Shown here: positions 26,570-35,900 of the stretch, piece by piece
How positions within the stretch are numbered: position 1 is the stretch's first letter
Layout of the letters: the number at the start of each line of letters is the position of its first letter
Source: JAAYCU01 sp964401335
GTDB taxonomy: Bacteria; Planctomycetota; Phycisphaerae; UBA1845; PWPN01
Reading direction: 5' to 3'
DNA: 64,000 bases
Assembly: GCA_964401335.1 (NCBI GenBank)
Contig: CAYNYK010000005.1
Location: forward strand, 1-64,000
The notes under the pieces: model-generated
What the model was told of the DNA's origin: nothing
The model's input: only the letters and a program-made list of their open reading frames with translations
Database searches by the model: none
Position numbers and translations under genes: made by a program

Positions 26570-29290
26570 TTATTCCTCCATCGCTTTGTTTATATCCAGT
26601 CGAACCAAATCAAGCAATTCGTCGTCACTCATTTCGGTGACCAGTTGCGGTACGCCGTCTTCCAGGATTTCGCCGGCCAAGGCCGTCTTATCCCGGATCA
26701 AGGTGTCGATCTTCTCCTCAATCGTACCCTGGCAGACAAATTTATGCACCATGACCTTGCGGGTCTGGCCGATGCGAAACGCCCGGTCGGTAGCCTGATT
26801 CTCGACGGCCGGGTTCCACCAGCGGTCGAAATGGATCACGTGGGTGGCGGCGGTCAGGTTCAAACCCGTGCCGCCGGCCTTGAGCGACAGGACCATGAAC
26901 GGCGGGCCGTCCTCGCGCTGGAAGGCATCGACAATCTGTTTACGTTTGCCGACCACTGTGCCGCCGTGCAACAGGAGGCCGGAGCGGCCGAAGACCTTTT
27001 CCAAAAAAGCGGCCAATGGCGCGGTGACCTCGCGGAACTGGGTGAAGACGAGGGCCTTTTCCTGCCGCTCGGCGATTTCCTCGCACAGTTCGCGCAGGCG
27101 ATGAAACTTGCCGCTGTCGTCCGGAGCGTAATCGCCGGACCCCAACCACTGGTCGGGATGGTTGCAAATCTGCTTGAACCGCATGATAAACGCCAGAATA
27201 AGCCCGCGACGGGCGATACCGGCTTCCTGTTCTTTCAATGCCTGGCTCAAGGCCCGCACGGATTCCTCGTAAAGCACCGCCTGCTTCTTACGCAAGTGGC
27301 AAAACGCCTGCAATTCCACTTTATCCGGCAGGTCGGCGATGATCGACTTGTCCGTCTTCATGCGTCGCAGAATGTACGGGGCCACCAGACGGCGGAGCGG
27401 GCCGTATTGGTCTGTCGTCCGTCGCTGAAGACGCTTGACGAACCCTCCGAACGTCTGGACCGAGCCGAGTAACCCGGGGCAAAGGAAATCGAAGATCGAC
27501 CACAGGTCGGTCAGCCGGTTTTCCACGGGTGTGCCGGTCAGAACGATCCTGGCGTCCGCTTTCAGTTGTTTGACCGCCCGGGTCTGGCGGGCCGCCGGAT
27601 TCTTGATGGCCTGGGCCTCGTCCAGGATGGCCAATGACCAGTCGATGGATGTGAGCCATTCCAGCCGGGTCAACATCGAATAGGTCGTTAAAACCGCATC
27701 CACGCCGTCCACGGCACGTTGGGGATTTTTAGCCAATGCTTTCAAGCGCTCCACCCTGCTCTGGGAGGGGTGAACGAACAGACAGCGCAGCGATGGCGCG
27801 AACCGTTCGATTTCCGCCTTCCAATTGGCCAGCAGCGACGCCGGAAGAACCAGCAAAGCCGGACGAGTCTCGTCGGTTGAATGTTCCTTCTTAAGCATCA
27901 ACAGCAGGGTAAGAACCTGAATCGTTTTACCAAGCCCCATGTCGTCGGCCAGGCATGATCCCAGACGCAACCTGCTCAGCAGCCACAACCACCGGACGCC
28001 GATCTGTTGATAGGGTCGTAGCGTCGCCCTCAATTCCGGCGGAGGCACGGCGACGCTGACGTGATCCGGCCGGCGAATCTGGCGAAGATGATCCTCCAAC
28101 CATGTGCCGGCCCGAACCTCCGACCAGTTGGCGACGTGTTCGTCCAAAAGCGTCGTGTCCCGGGCGTCGATAGGCGCTCCCGCCAACAGACGCATCCCTT
28201 GCAGAAAAGAAATGCCGTCCGAACCGACGGACTTCTCGACTTGTTCCCAATGCTGCAACGCTTGTTGGAGTTTCTCCTTGTCCACCTCCACCCAACGTCC
28301 CTTGAGGAACGCCAGCCCGCTCGATCCTTCCAGGATGCTCCGCCATTCTTCGGAGGTGAGTTTTTCACCATCAAGGGTTAACTCCACTTGGAAGTCCAGC
28401 ATGGCGTCCGCCCCAAACCGGGCCGGCCCTTTCTGGCCGATGGCGACCCCCACGGCAACTCGGGCGGCCCGTTTCGTCCACCAGTTTGGCACGCGAACCA
28501 GTAAGCCGCAGTCTTCCAGCAGCGGCAGGTCGCGCAGCAAGCGGTGGGCTTCGCTGGGCGTCCAGGCCAGCGGCGCAAACACCTGTCCGCTTTCCACCAA
28601 ATCTTTCACCCAGGTACAGCGCTCCGCCGCCCGTTGCACCGGACTAAGCAGATGGATGAGCCTTTGCTTGTTCCTGGCCCCCGCGTACTCCTGCAAGGCC
28701 CTACCAAGCGGTTGATACTGTACCCGCCCGCCATCCAGCATCTTGGGAGCGTAGGTTGCCAGAAAGGCGAACGGGTATTCCGTATCTCGTTTATTTTCGG
28801 CCAGATGAAAACAAACTCGACCCACGCGGTGCCACAGCGGGCTCCGTCGCTTAAGCCATTCGCCCAGCCCGCCGGCCTGGGTGGCAATTTCGCCGCGCAC
28901 CATGCGGTCCAATTCCTCCCACAGGGCCGTCAATGTTTCGGCTCGCAGATATTCTCCCCCGCGCATGGGTGGGGCGGCGAAGACCATCTCCGCGAAATCG
29001 TCAAGGGGGGCGCTCAGCGGTTGCGTCAGGTTTTCCGCCGGTTCAGGAATATGACACAGCTCGGTCAAATATAATTCGCTCAAACTTCGCCAGAACATAA
29101 AAACGGGGGGAAGCGCGGACTTGTCCCGAAGGGTCGCCAGACATAGCAGAAGTTCACTCTGGCCTTTATTGAATGCGGCGCGAAGCGAATCGATCACCGC
29201 TTCCGGCAGGGCCGACGAGATTTCTCCCTCGACAACAACGGTATCGATCAAGTTCAAATGGCCGCTTGGTGTCAGTGTGATATCCAGCAA
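26570..29290 (-). CDS. SNF2-family DNA/chromatin-type helicase
   Basis: 906 residues. The N-terminal half (1-430) corresponds to the SNF2-associated region of bacterial SNF2 proteins. The ATPase core has DDMGLGKTIQVLTLL (about 445), LLVLPASLLANWK, LDEAQAIKN (DEAQ box, about 555), TGTPVENRLTDLWSIFDFL, and in the second lobe LVFTQFREVT, LKAGGTGLNLTAA, HFDRWWNPAVENQATDRAFR and IGQTRKVMVHKFV. The closest known arrangement is the YwqA/HepA-like SNF2 plus SWIM pair. It likely translocates on duplex DNA; the purpose is unknown. Confidence 0.93.
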   Translation of the reverse strand: MLDITLTPSGHLNLIDTVVVEGEISSALPEAVIDSLRAAFNKGQSELLLCLATLRDKSALPPVFMFWRSLSELYLTELCHIPEPAENLTQPLSAPLDDFAEMVFAAPPMRGGEYLRAETLTALWEELDRMVRGEIATQAGGLGEWLKRRSPLWHRVGRVCFHLAENKRDTEYPFAFLATYAPKMLDGGRVQYQPLGRALQEYAGARNKQRLIHLLSPVQRAAERCTWVKDLVESGQVFAPLAWTPSEAHRLLRDLPLLEDCGLLVRVPNWWTKRAARVAVGVAIGQKGPARFGADAMLDFQVELTLDGEKLTSEEWRSILEGSSGLAFLKGRWVEVDKEKLQQALQHWEQVEKSVGSDGISFLQGMRLLAGAPIDARDTTLLDEHVANWSEVRAGTWLEDHLRQIRRPDHVSVAVPPPELRATLRPYQQIGVRWLWLLSRLRLGSCLADDMGLGKTIQVLTLLLMLKKEHSTDETRPALLVLPASLLANWKAEIERFAPSLRCLFVHPSQSRVERLKALAKNPQRAVDGVDAVLTTYSMLTRLEWLTSIDWSLAILDEAQAIKNPAARQTRAVKQLKADARIVLTGTPVENRLTDLWSIFDFLCPGLLGSVQTFGGFVKRLQRRTTDQYGPLRRLVAPYILRRMKTDKSIIADLPDKVELQAFCHLRKKQAVLYEESVRALSQALKEQEAGIARRGLILAFIMRFKQICNHPDQWLGSGDYAPDDSGKFHRLRELCEEIAERQEKALVFTQFREVTAPLAAFLEKVFGRSGLLLHGGTVVGKRKQIVDAFQREDGPPFMVLSLKAGGTGLNLTAATHVIHFDRWWNPAVENQATDRAFRIGQTRKVMVHKFVCQGTIEEKIDTLIRDKTALAGEILEDGVPQLVTEMSDDELLDLVRLDINKAMEE

Positions 29291-29396
29291 TCCCTTGCCT
29301 CCGCCAATTCATAATAAACGTGACCATCATAATACATATTTCTGGTGGCGGGAAAGGCCCTGAAGTAAAACGTAAGTGGATATGACAATTAACCGT

Positions 29397-31346
29397 TCAC
29401 GCCGATTCGCCGGCCTTGGCCTCCCAGGCGGCGTTGAGGGCGGACAGTTCCGCGCGGAGCAGATCGACCTGTTGCCGAAGCGCTTTGGCCCGCTCAGCGT
29501 CGCGATAAATGTTCGGATCGGAGAACTGGTGTTCGACGGCCGCCACCTGTTCTTCGCGCTCGATGATCTCCTCCTCCAGCCGCGCCAGCGACCAGCGGGC
29601 GTAAGGCGCGTCATTGCTGGATTGCGTGTCGGCTTTCGACTTTGCCTTCTGTTTCTGACGCTGGCGATTGGCCCGGCGGGCGTCGGCCCGGGCTTGTTCG
29701 GCGGCGGCCCGCCTGGCGGTTTCGCGGTCGGCCAGACGCTGCTCGTACGTGCTCCAGTTGCCGGGAAGCAATTCGTATTTGGCTCGTTCCGGCAGCACAA
29801 GCAGCTTGTTCACCACGCGATCGAGGAAATACCGATCGTGGCTGACCAGCAGAATAGCCCCCTCGTAAGCGATTAAGGCCTCTTCGAGGGCTTCCTTGCC
29901 GGGAATGTCGAGATGGTTGGTCGGCTCGTCAAGAACCAGCACCTGCGGGTTTCGCCAGACCAAGGCGGCCAGGGTGATCCGGCTCTGCTCGCCGCCGGAC
30001 AGGTCGCCCACTCGCTTGAACACCTCGTCACCGGTGAATAGAAACGCCGCCAGAAACGAGCGGATTTGTTTCTCCTGCGCGCTGGTATACCGCGGAGCGA
30101 TGGTCTGAATGACGGTCAATTCGCGATCGAGATCGGCCATCTCCTGATCGTAGTAGCCGATCTGAAGATTCTCGTAGAGTCGGATTTCACCGCTGTCCGG
30201 CTCCAGTCGGCGCATGGCCATCTTGAGCAGAGTGGTCTTGCCCACGCCGTTGGGGCCGATGATCCCGATCTTCTCGCCGCGGCAGATTTCCAGATCAAGA
30301 TTGTCGAACAGTACAATCTCGCCGAAAGCTTTTCGCAGATTGCGACAACGCAGCACCATATCGCCCGCCCGCGTGGCGGGGGTAAAATCGATGGCCATTT
30401 TGCGACGATGATGCACCGGTCCCTCGATGATTTTGCCGTCGCGTTCCATGCGTTCGAGCATCCGCAGGCGGCCGCGCGCTTGCTTGGCCCGCGATTTGTC
30501 GGCCTTGACCCGCTCGGCATATTCGCGCTGGTGGGCGAGCCAGACTTGCTGCTTTTCATATTCGCGCTGCCCGGTGAGTTCACGGATCCGTTTGCTTTCC
30601 GCGTAATCCGAATAGCCGCAGGAATAGACGGTGATGCGTTTCCTGTCGAGATCGGCGATCTTGTCGGCCACTCGGTCAAGCAGGTAACGGTCGTGGGAGA
30701 CCACGATGACCGTGCCGTGATAATCCGCCAGATATTGTTCAAGAAAGCGGGTGGCCTCGATATCCAGGTGGTTGGTCGGCTCATCGAGCAGGAGCAGGTC
30801 GGCCTCCTGCAGCAGCAACTTAGCCAGTGCGGCCCGGCATTTCTGCCCGCCGGAAAACGTGGCGATCGGTTGGTCGAGGTCGGCCGGAGAAAAGCCCAGC
30901 CCCCCGAGAACTTCCTTGACCAGCGTTTCGTAGCGATAGCCGCCGGCCGCCTCAAGCCGATGGTGCAACTCGTCGTACTCGGCCATCAGTTCGTCCAGCC
31001 GATCCGTGTCGTGATGCTCGGCAATTTCCTGGCCGATATGGCTCAGCCGCTCCTCTAATTGTTGCAGATTGGCGAACGTGCCGCGCACCTCGTCGAAGAG
31101 GGTGGCCTGACTGTCCAGTTCCGGTTCCTGTGACAGGTAGGCGATCTGCAGGCCGCGGGACCGGGTAACCTGCCCGATCTGCGGCTTGATCTCATTGAGG
31201 ATCAGGCGGAACAGAGTCGTCTTACCCGAACCGTTGGGTCCGACCAGCCCGACTTTCTCGCCACGCTGGATCTCCCAATCGAGCCCGTCCAGCACCACCT
31301 GGGGGCCAAAACTGACCTGAATATCTTTTAACGCCACCAGTGACAT
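29397..31346 (-). CDS. ABC-F family ATPase (ribosome-associated type)
   Basis: About 649 residues from the ATG at 31346 (MSLVALKDIQVSFG); the frame is open to 31442. Two ABC domains: Walker A GPNGSGKTTLFRL and GPNGVGKTTLLKM, signatures TFSGGQKCRAALA and DLSGGEQSRITLA, Walker B LLLLDEPTNHLDIEAT and VLVLDEPTNHLDIPGK. There are no membrane helices. The linker (about 240-320) is rich in Arg/Lys, as in Uup/YheS/ABCF proteins that work at the ribosomal E site. A C-terminal coiled coil (about 570-640, LARLEEEIIEREEQVAAVEH) resembles the Uup DNA-binding tail. Confidence 0.95.
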   Translation of the reverse strand: MSLVALKDIQVSFGPQVVLDGLDWEIQRGEKVGLVGPNGSGKTTLFRLILNEIKPQIGQVTRSRGLQIAYLSQEPELDSQATLFDEVRGTFANLQQLEERLSHIGQEIAEHHDTDRLDELMAEYDELHHRLEAAGGYRYETLVKEVLGGLGFSPADLDQPIATFSGGQKCRAALAKLLLQEADLLLLDEPTNHLDIEATRFLEQYLADYHGTVIVVSHDRYLLDRVADKIADLDRKRITVYSCGYSDYAESKRIRELTGQREYEKQQVWLAHQREYAERVKADKSRAKQARGRLRMLERMERDGKIIEGPVHHRRKMAIDFTPATRAGDMVLRCRNLRKAFGEIVLFDNLDLEICRGEKIGIIGPNGVGKTTLLKMAMRRLEPDSGEIRLYENLQIGYYDQEMADLDRELTVIQTIAPRYTSAQEKQIRSFLAAFLFTGDEVFKRVGDLSGGEQSRITLAALVWRNPQVLVLDEPTNHLDIPGKEALEEALIAYEGAILLVSHDRYFLDRVVNKLLVLPERAKYELLPGNWSTYEQRLADRETARRAAAEQARADARRANRQRQKQKAKSKADTQSSNDAPYARWSLARLEEEIIEREEQVAAVEHQFSDPNIYRDAERAKALRQQVDLLRAELSALNAAWEAKAGESA

Positions 31347-31455
31347 GCCGGGATGATATGCAAGATACCAGGCGATTGCCAATCCCTTGTTCACGATCGG
31401 TTTATACAGAGGGGAACGGGCTGTTATCACGGTTGGGTACACCCGAAATAGAGCG

Positions 31456-31475
31456 GCAGGGTGGCATGAGCGGGG
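31456..31475 (+). repeat. Copy of the dispersed GGGTGGCATG repeat
   Basis: GCAGGGTGGCATGAGCGGGG, a plus-strand relative of the repeats at 11625, 11669 and 14671. It is in the roughly 240-bp non-coding stretch between the ABC-F gene and the dehydratase remnant. Confidence 0.5.
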
Positions 31476-31584
31476 TCCGGTACTCCGGATTCTGCCCGTG
31501 TGATACAGTAAAGCTCACCCTTTCCCCTTCACCCCTCATTCTTCATCTCTTCAAGAGCAAACAAGGGTTTGGCCGTGCTTTTAA

Positions 31585-32055
31585 GGCCGCGCTGGCGAGC
31601 AAAAACAATCCCAAGTAAGTCGGAATCCGCCGCGCTATCTTTCCTCGGTTGCACCCGATGGCGGTCCGCACGGGCTAGGGTATATCCACGGGATCAAAAA
31701 AGTCGATCCCGACGAATGGTTCTTCAAGGCCCATTTCTATCAGGATCCCGTCTGCCCCGGCTCGCTCGGCCTGGAATCGTTTCTGCAGCTGCTCAAGATC
31801 GTCGCCTTGGAAAAATGGGGCTCTACGCTGAACGCTACCCATCGCTTCACGCCGATCCTGCTCGGCGCCGCCCACCGCTGGCAGTATCGAGGCCAGATCC
31901 TTCCCACCGGCAAGCTCGTGGAAGTCGAGGCCATCATCACCGAAATGCGCGAACAACCCTCGCCACTGATCAAAGCCGACGGTTTCCTCAAAATCGATGG
32001 CACCATAATCTACGAAATGCTTGATTTCGGGATCGCGATGGTTCCCGCGGAGTAA
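31585..32055 (+). pseudogene. Orphan C-terminal fragment of a PUFA-synthase-type (FabA-like) dehydratase
   Basis: An open frame runs from just after a TAA at 31582 to the TAA at 32053-32055 with no start codon until 31807. Reading it gives DGGPHGLGYIHGIKKV, WFFKAHFYQDPVCPGSLG, LESFLQLLK and, later, HRWQYRGQILPTGKLVEVE and DGFLKIDGTIIYEMLDFG. These are strong hallmarks of the FabA-like hot-dog dehydratase domains at the end of PfaC/HglE-type polyunsaturated or glycolipid fatty-acid synthases. The ketosynthase, chain-length-factor and first hot-dog domains that should precede it are absent, so this is a truncated remnant. Translation from 31807 could yield only 82 residues. Confidence 0.75.
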
Positions 32056-32429
32056 TGGCCGATCGGATTTAAGTCCACTGTAGGCAGAACCTACGGGCTT
32101 GTGCGCCTATGATTTGTAAACCCTTGCCAGTCAATCATCTATGAGTCCTTCCCGCTTCTCCCGGGATAATGTTATAAAAAAGGAACGAAAATACGAAAAC
32201 CTTCGTTGCTTTTACGAAGAACTTCGTATATATTAAAGATAGCTTTCAGGGGTCAGTAGTCAGCACTCAGTGATTTACGGAGGCCGGCAATAGCGGATAA
32301 GCAGGATCGGGGGTTTGAAAGTGGGAGGCATCAGAATACGGGGTTCTTCCCCCCGTCTCCCATCGCCCCCTAATAAACGGCGAACGCGTTGTTTGTCGCC
32401 GCGTAAAGAACTCAAGGAGTAAAAGGAAG
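32056..32429 (+). promoter_or_regulatory. BlaI-type operator-promoter region
   Basis: The roughly 370-bp gap contains two copies of ACGAA-N4-TTCGT, at 32193-32206 and 32214-32227, with centres exactly 21 bp apart. A sigma70-like promoter is laid over them: TTGCTT (32206-32211), 17-bp spacer, TATATT (32229-32234). The operators overlap the -35 and the spacer, the arrangement expected for repression by BlaI/MecI, whose gene starts at 32430. No other gene is visible. Confidence 0.65.
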
Positions 32430-32804
32430 ATGCCTAAACAGAAACTCCCCCGGCCGACCGACGCCGAGTTGGCGATTCTTCGTGTCCTCTGGCAGCGCGG
32501 CCCCAGTACCGTGCGTCAGGTGCAGGAGACACTCAACGGCGATCGGCCTACCGGTTACACGACGGTGCTCAAATTCCTGCAGATTATGACTGATAAGGGT
32601 CTGGTCCAACGTGACGAAACGCAGCGCACACACGTCTACGCCGCTCAACTCAGCGAGGAACAGACCCAGCGGCAGCTCGTCGGCGACCTGCTCGATCGGG
32701 CGTTCGGTGGCTCGGCCCAAAAACTGATCATGCAGGCCCTGGCCAGCAAAAAAACCTCGCCCAAGGAACTGGCGGAAATAAAAACCATGTTGGAAGAATA
32801 TTAG
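32430..32804 (+). CDS. BlaI/MecI-family transcriptional repressor
   Basis: 124 residues. Winged-helix domain (about 8-75): PTDAELAILRVLWQRGPSTV, VQETLNGDRPTGYTTVLKFL and MTDKGLVQRDETQRTHVYAA, as in BlaI. The C-terminal dimer region (LVGDLLDRAFGGSAQKLIMQ) is also typical. In the known system an M56 membrane protease senses an envelope signal and triggers BlaI inactivation. The M56 gene follows 189 bp later. Ribosome sites AAGGAG and AGGAAG precede the ATG; operator candidates lie at 32193-32227. Confidence 0.95.
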   Translation: MPKQKLPRPTDAELAILRVLWQRGPSTVRQVQETLNGDRPTGYTTVLKFLQIMTDKGLVQRDETQRTHVYAAQLSEEQTQRQLVGDLLDRAFGGSAQKLIMQALASKKTSPKELAEIKTMLEEY

Positions 32805-32993
32805 GAGAATGCGTAACGCGTATCACCTGCCAGCCCGAAGCGCAAGCGAGGGAAACATCCCAGAGGTAAACGAGGGGGCGAAAGGGAGACAAGGAGAGGG
32901 GGACATGACCAACACAGGATAAGCCGAATACTGAATGCGATTGGCTGATTGCTGACATCTGTCAACTGAAGGCTCTTTCGAAAGGGAAGCACA
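32805..32993 (+). other. Spacer between blaI-like and M56 genes with short dispersed motif
   Basis: Contains CCCGAAGCGCAAGCGAGGGA at 32834-32853, a low-complexity motif that I recall from planctomycete intergenic regions. No gene is supported. The ribosome site of the M56 gene (GAAAGGGAAG) lies at its end. Confidence 0.4.
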
Positions 32994-35900
32994 ATGGACA
33001 CTTTCGCATCGATGTTGACGCATCCGCTGGTGCAGCGCCTGGGGTGGGCCTTGCTGCACTCGCTCTGGCAGGGGCTGTTGGCGAGCCTGTTACTGGGATT
33101 TTTCCTTTTCTTCGTGCGCCGCCGGTCGGCCGGCGCGCGTTATCTCTGCTCGTGTGCGGCCTTGATGCTGTCCCTGGCCATGCCGACGGCCACCCTATTC
33201 CTCGTCCACGTTCCGCACCATGCGGGGTGGATATCGCCCGCTCCTTCTGAACTCCCCTTGCCAAGCGAGGCACCCAATGAAACTCCGGCATACAGCCCCG
33301 GGATGATTGAGGCGAGTATTCCGCCCCGCGCAATGCCGCCATCGGCCGTCATACCGGTTACACCAACAACGCCTTCGTCGGTGGGTATCTCCGAACGTCT
33401 CGAACCGTACCTGCCCTGGGCGGTCTTGCTCTGGCTGGTTGGCGTGTGCATTTTATCGCTGCGCTTGCTCGGCGGTTGGGTCAAGGTCCAGCGGATCAAG
33501 CGGCGTTGCGTGCAGCCGGCCGCCGCCCAATGGCAGGAAATGCTCGATAATCTGATGCACCAGTTGCGAATTTCGCGTCCCGTGCGGCTGCTGGAATCTG
33601 CGCTCGTGCAGGCCCCGGCCGCCATCGGTTGGCTCAAGCCGGTCATTCTCCTGCCCGCCTGCGCCCTGTCCGGCCTGACGCCCGATCAATTGCGGATGAT
33701 CCTGGCTCACGAACTGGCCCACATCCGCCGTTACGATTACCTCGTCAATCTGCTCCAGACGGTCATCGAGACTCTGCTGTTTTATCACCCGGCCGTCTGG
33801 TGGATTTCCCGCCGTATCCGCGCCGAGCGGGAAAACTGCTGTGACGACATCGCCGTCGCCGCCGGCGGCCGCCCGCTCGACTACGCCCGGGCACTTACCG
33901 AGTTGGAATCCCTTCGCGGCCCGTCCCCGTCCCTGGTCGCCGCCGCCTCCGGCGGCTCGCTGCTGGAACGCATCCGACGCATCCTGAATCTCCCCTCCGC
34001 CGGTCACAATTATCTCAGCCGCTCGCTGGCCGGCTTGTTATTAATCTCCATCATACTCACCGCAACCATCAGCCTGCATCTCTATTCCGATGTAGGATGG
34101 GCATCGGAAGTCCCATCCACCACCCGGCCGACCAACGACGACCCCTCTTCCGAACAGGTCCTAAACGTGACCTTTCGAGACGCCGGCGACCTCAACCAAC
34201 TGGTCCGCAGCGGCGGCAACTGGAAAATCAAAAACAACGAACTGCTCGGCACCTGCGGCGGCGATCAAAGCTGGGCCACCTGTCGCACCTCCTTCAAACG
34301 GATTTCTTCGGTCCTGATTCGCGGGCAAATCGTGCCGCCAAGTACGCAGAATTTCCGTGTCTGGGTCGGTCCGATTCACCTGATTTTCAACTGGGAAATG
34401 GCCGACCAGAACCATTACCGCACCAACCAGGAACTGACCGTGACCCAACCCCACGCTTTGACCGCGGGGCAATGGCACGATATCGAGTTTAAGCAGAATG
34501 ATAACAAGGTGGTTGTTACGGTCGATGGAAAAACCGTCTACCAGACCACGGCCGAGTTGGCCGGCACAATCTCCGTGCAGTCCGCCTGGAACTCCACCAT
34601 CGCTGTTCAACAAATACGCATCGTCGGCGTACCTGACCCGGCCGTCAGGGTGGAGCCGCTGGCCAAACCACTTCCTGATGCCGCCCCACTTACGCGCCAA
34701 CCAGACGCGGTCGCGCGCAAGCCCAAGCCTGATCTATCGAAATGCGGAACCCTCACCACCAAGGTGACCGATCGCGACGGCCAACCCGCGGAGGATGTGA
34801 GCGTATTTATCATTTCCGCGGACCAGTCCGCCGGGCTCGTACAAACAAACCAGGAGGGTATCTTCAGTTCGGATCATGCTCCGGCCGGCCGTTACACCGT
34901 CGTGGCTTTCAAAGGCAACAGGCCTCCGGCCAAGGGATGGAAAGATCATCAGGGATACCTCATGGGCGCGAAGCGCGACGTGCAGGTCACGGCCGGCGAA
35001 ACCACCACCGTGCAGTTGCAGCCGCCCGGGACGGCCAACCTGGATGTCACCTTGGCCAAACCCGATCCTTACCACCTGGAGTGGGGCATTGTGTTGCTGG
35101 CTCTCTCGCCCATCGAACTGCCTACCGGGCAGACGGGGAAAGCCGCCGCTTTTCCGATACCCGCCGATCTGCTGGGTATGTTTTTCGTCGAGCCGGGCAA
35201 GCCCTGCACCATCCACAACCTGCCCGAAGGCCTGATTCACGTCCGGGCCACTCCTTCCGATCCCGGCCCGATGGACTTCTCGTCAAATATCGCCATCACA
35301 ATCCGAGCCGGGCAGAAGAATACGCTCGACCTGCAACTGACGCCCCGTAACCGCTTCGAGGGCAAACTGGAGTTCGATAAGGATGTTAAGATCGGCTTAT
35401 CCGCTCCGGCGGGGGACACGAAAGACGGGGTTTCTCTGTTGACGATGAAATTCAGCAGGCGGGATAACCAACTGTCCGCGGAGATGAAATTGGGCGTCAT
35501 TTCCTGGCCTAAAACGAAGTGGCGATTCACGGTGGATCTGCTGGACAGTCAAGGCAAGGTGCTGAAATCAATCCAAAATATCTTTGAAAACAGCGGGATT
35601 GCATTAGGTTTCGCTTTGTTGGGCTCCGAAAAACTTGAATTAAATCTGGGCCCCTGGTCGGATGTCTCCGCCGCCACGCGCTTCGCGGTCAGCATCGAGC
35701 AAATCAGTTCACAAACCCCCACCCGGCCGGCGGCCGTTCCCGCCGAATTCGACTTAAATCAAAAAGAGCTATTTTTCCACGGCCTTGATCTGAGTAAGGC
35801 GCCGGTTGAAACAAATGTTCGGCGACTGCCGGACTTGTGGCATGCAGTCCCGCCCGGTAGTGGATCCTACGAAAGACGGCCGGAAGTGCAACTATTCGGT

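Noticed and set aside
26219..27472. A 417-residue plus-strand frame opposite the SNF2 gene
   Set aside because: It is the reverse reading of a gene with full SNF2 motifs; no domain is recognisable in it.
30066..31058. A 330-residue plus-strand frame opposite the ABC-F gene
   Set aside because: Antisense shadow of two intact Walker-motif ABC domains; no start signal.
31569..32024. A plus-strand 151-residue frame over the dehydratase remnant
   Set aside because: It is a different frame, Arg-rich and without motifs; the real homology is in the frame ending at 32055.
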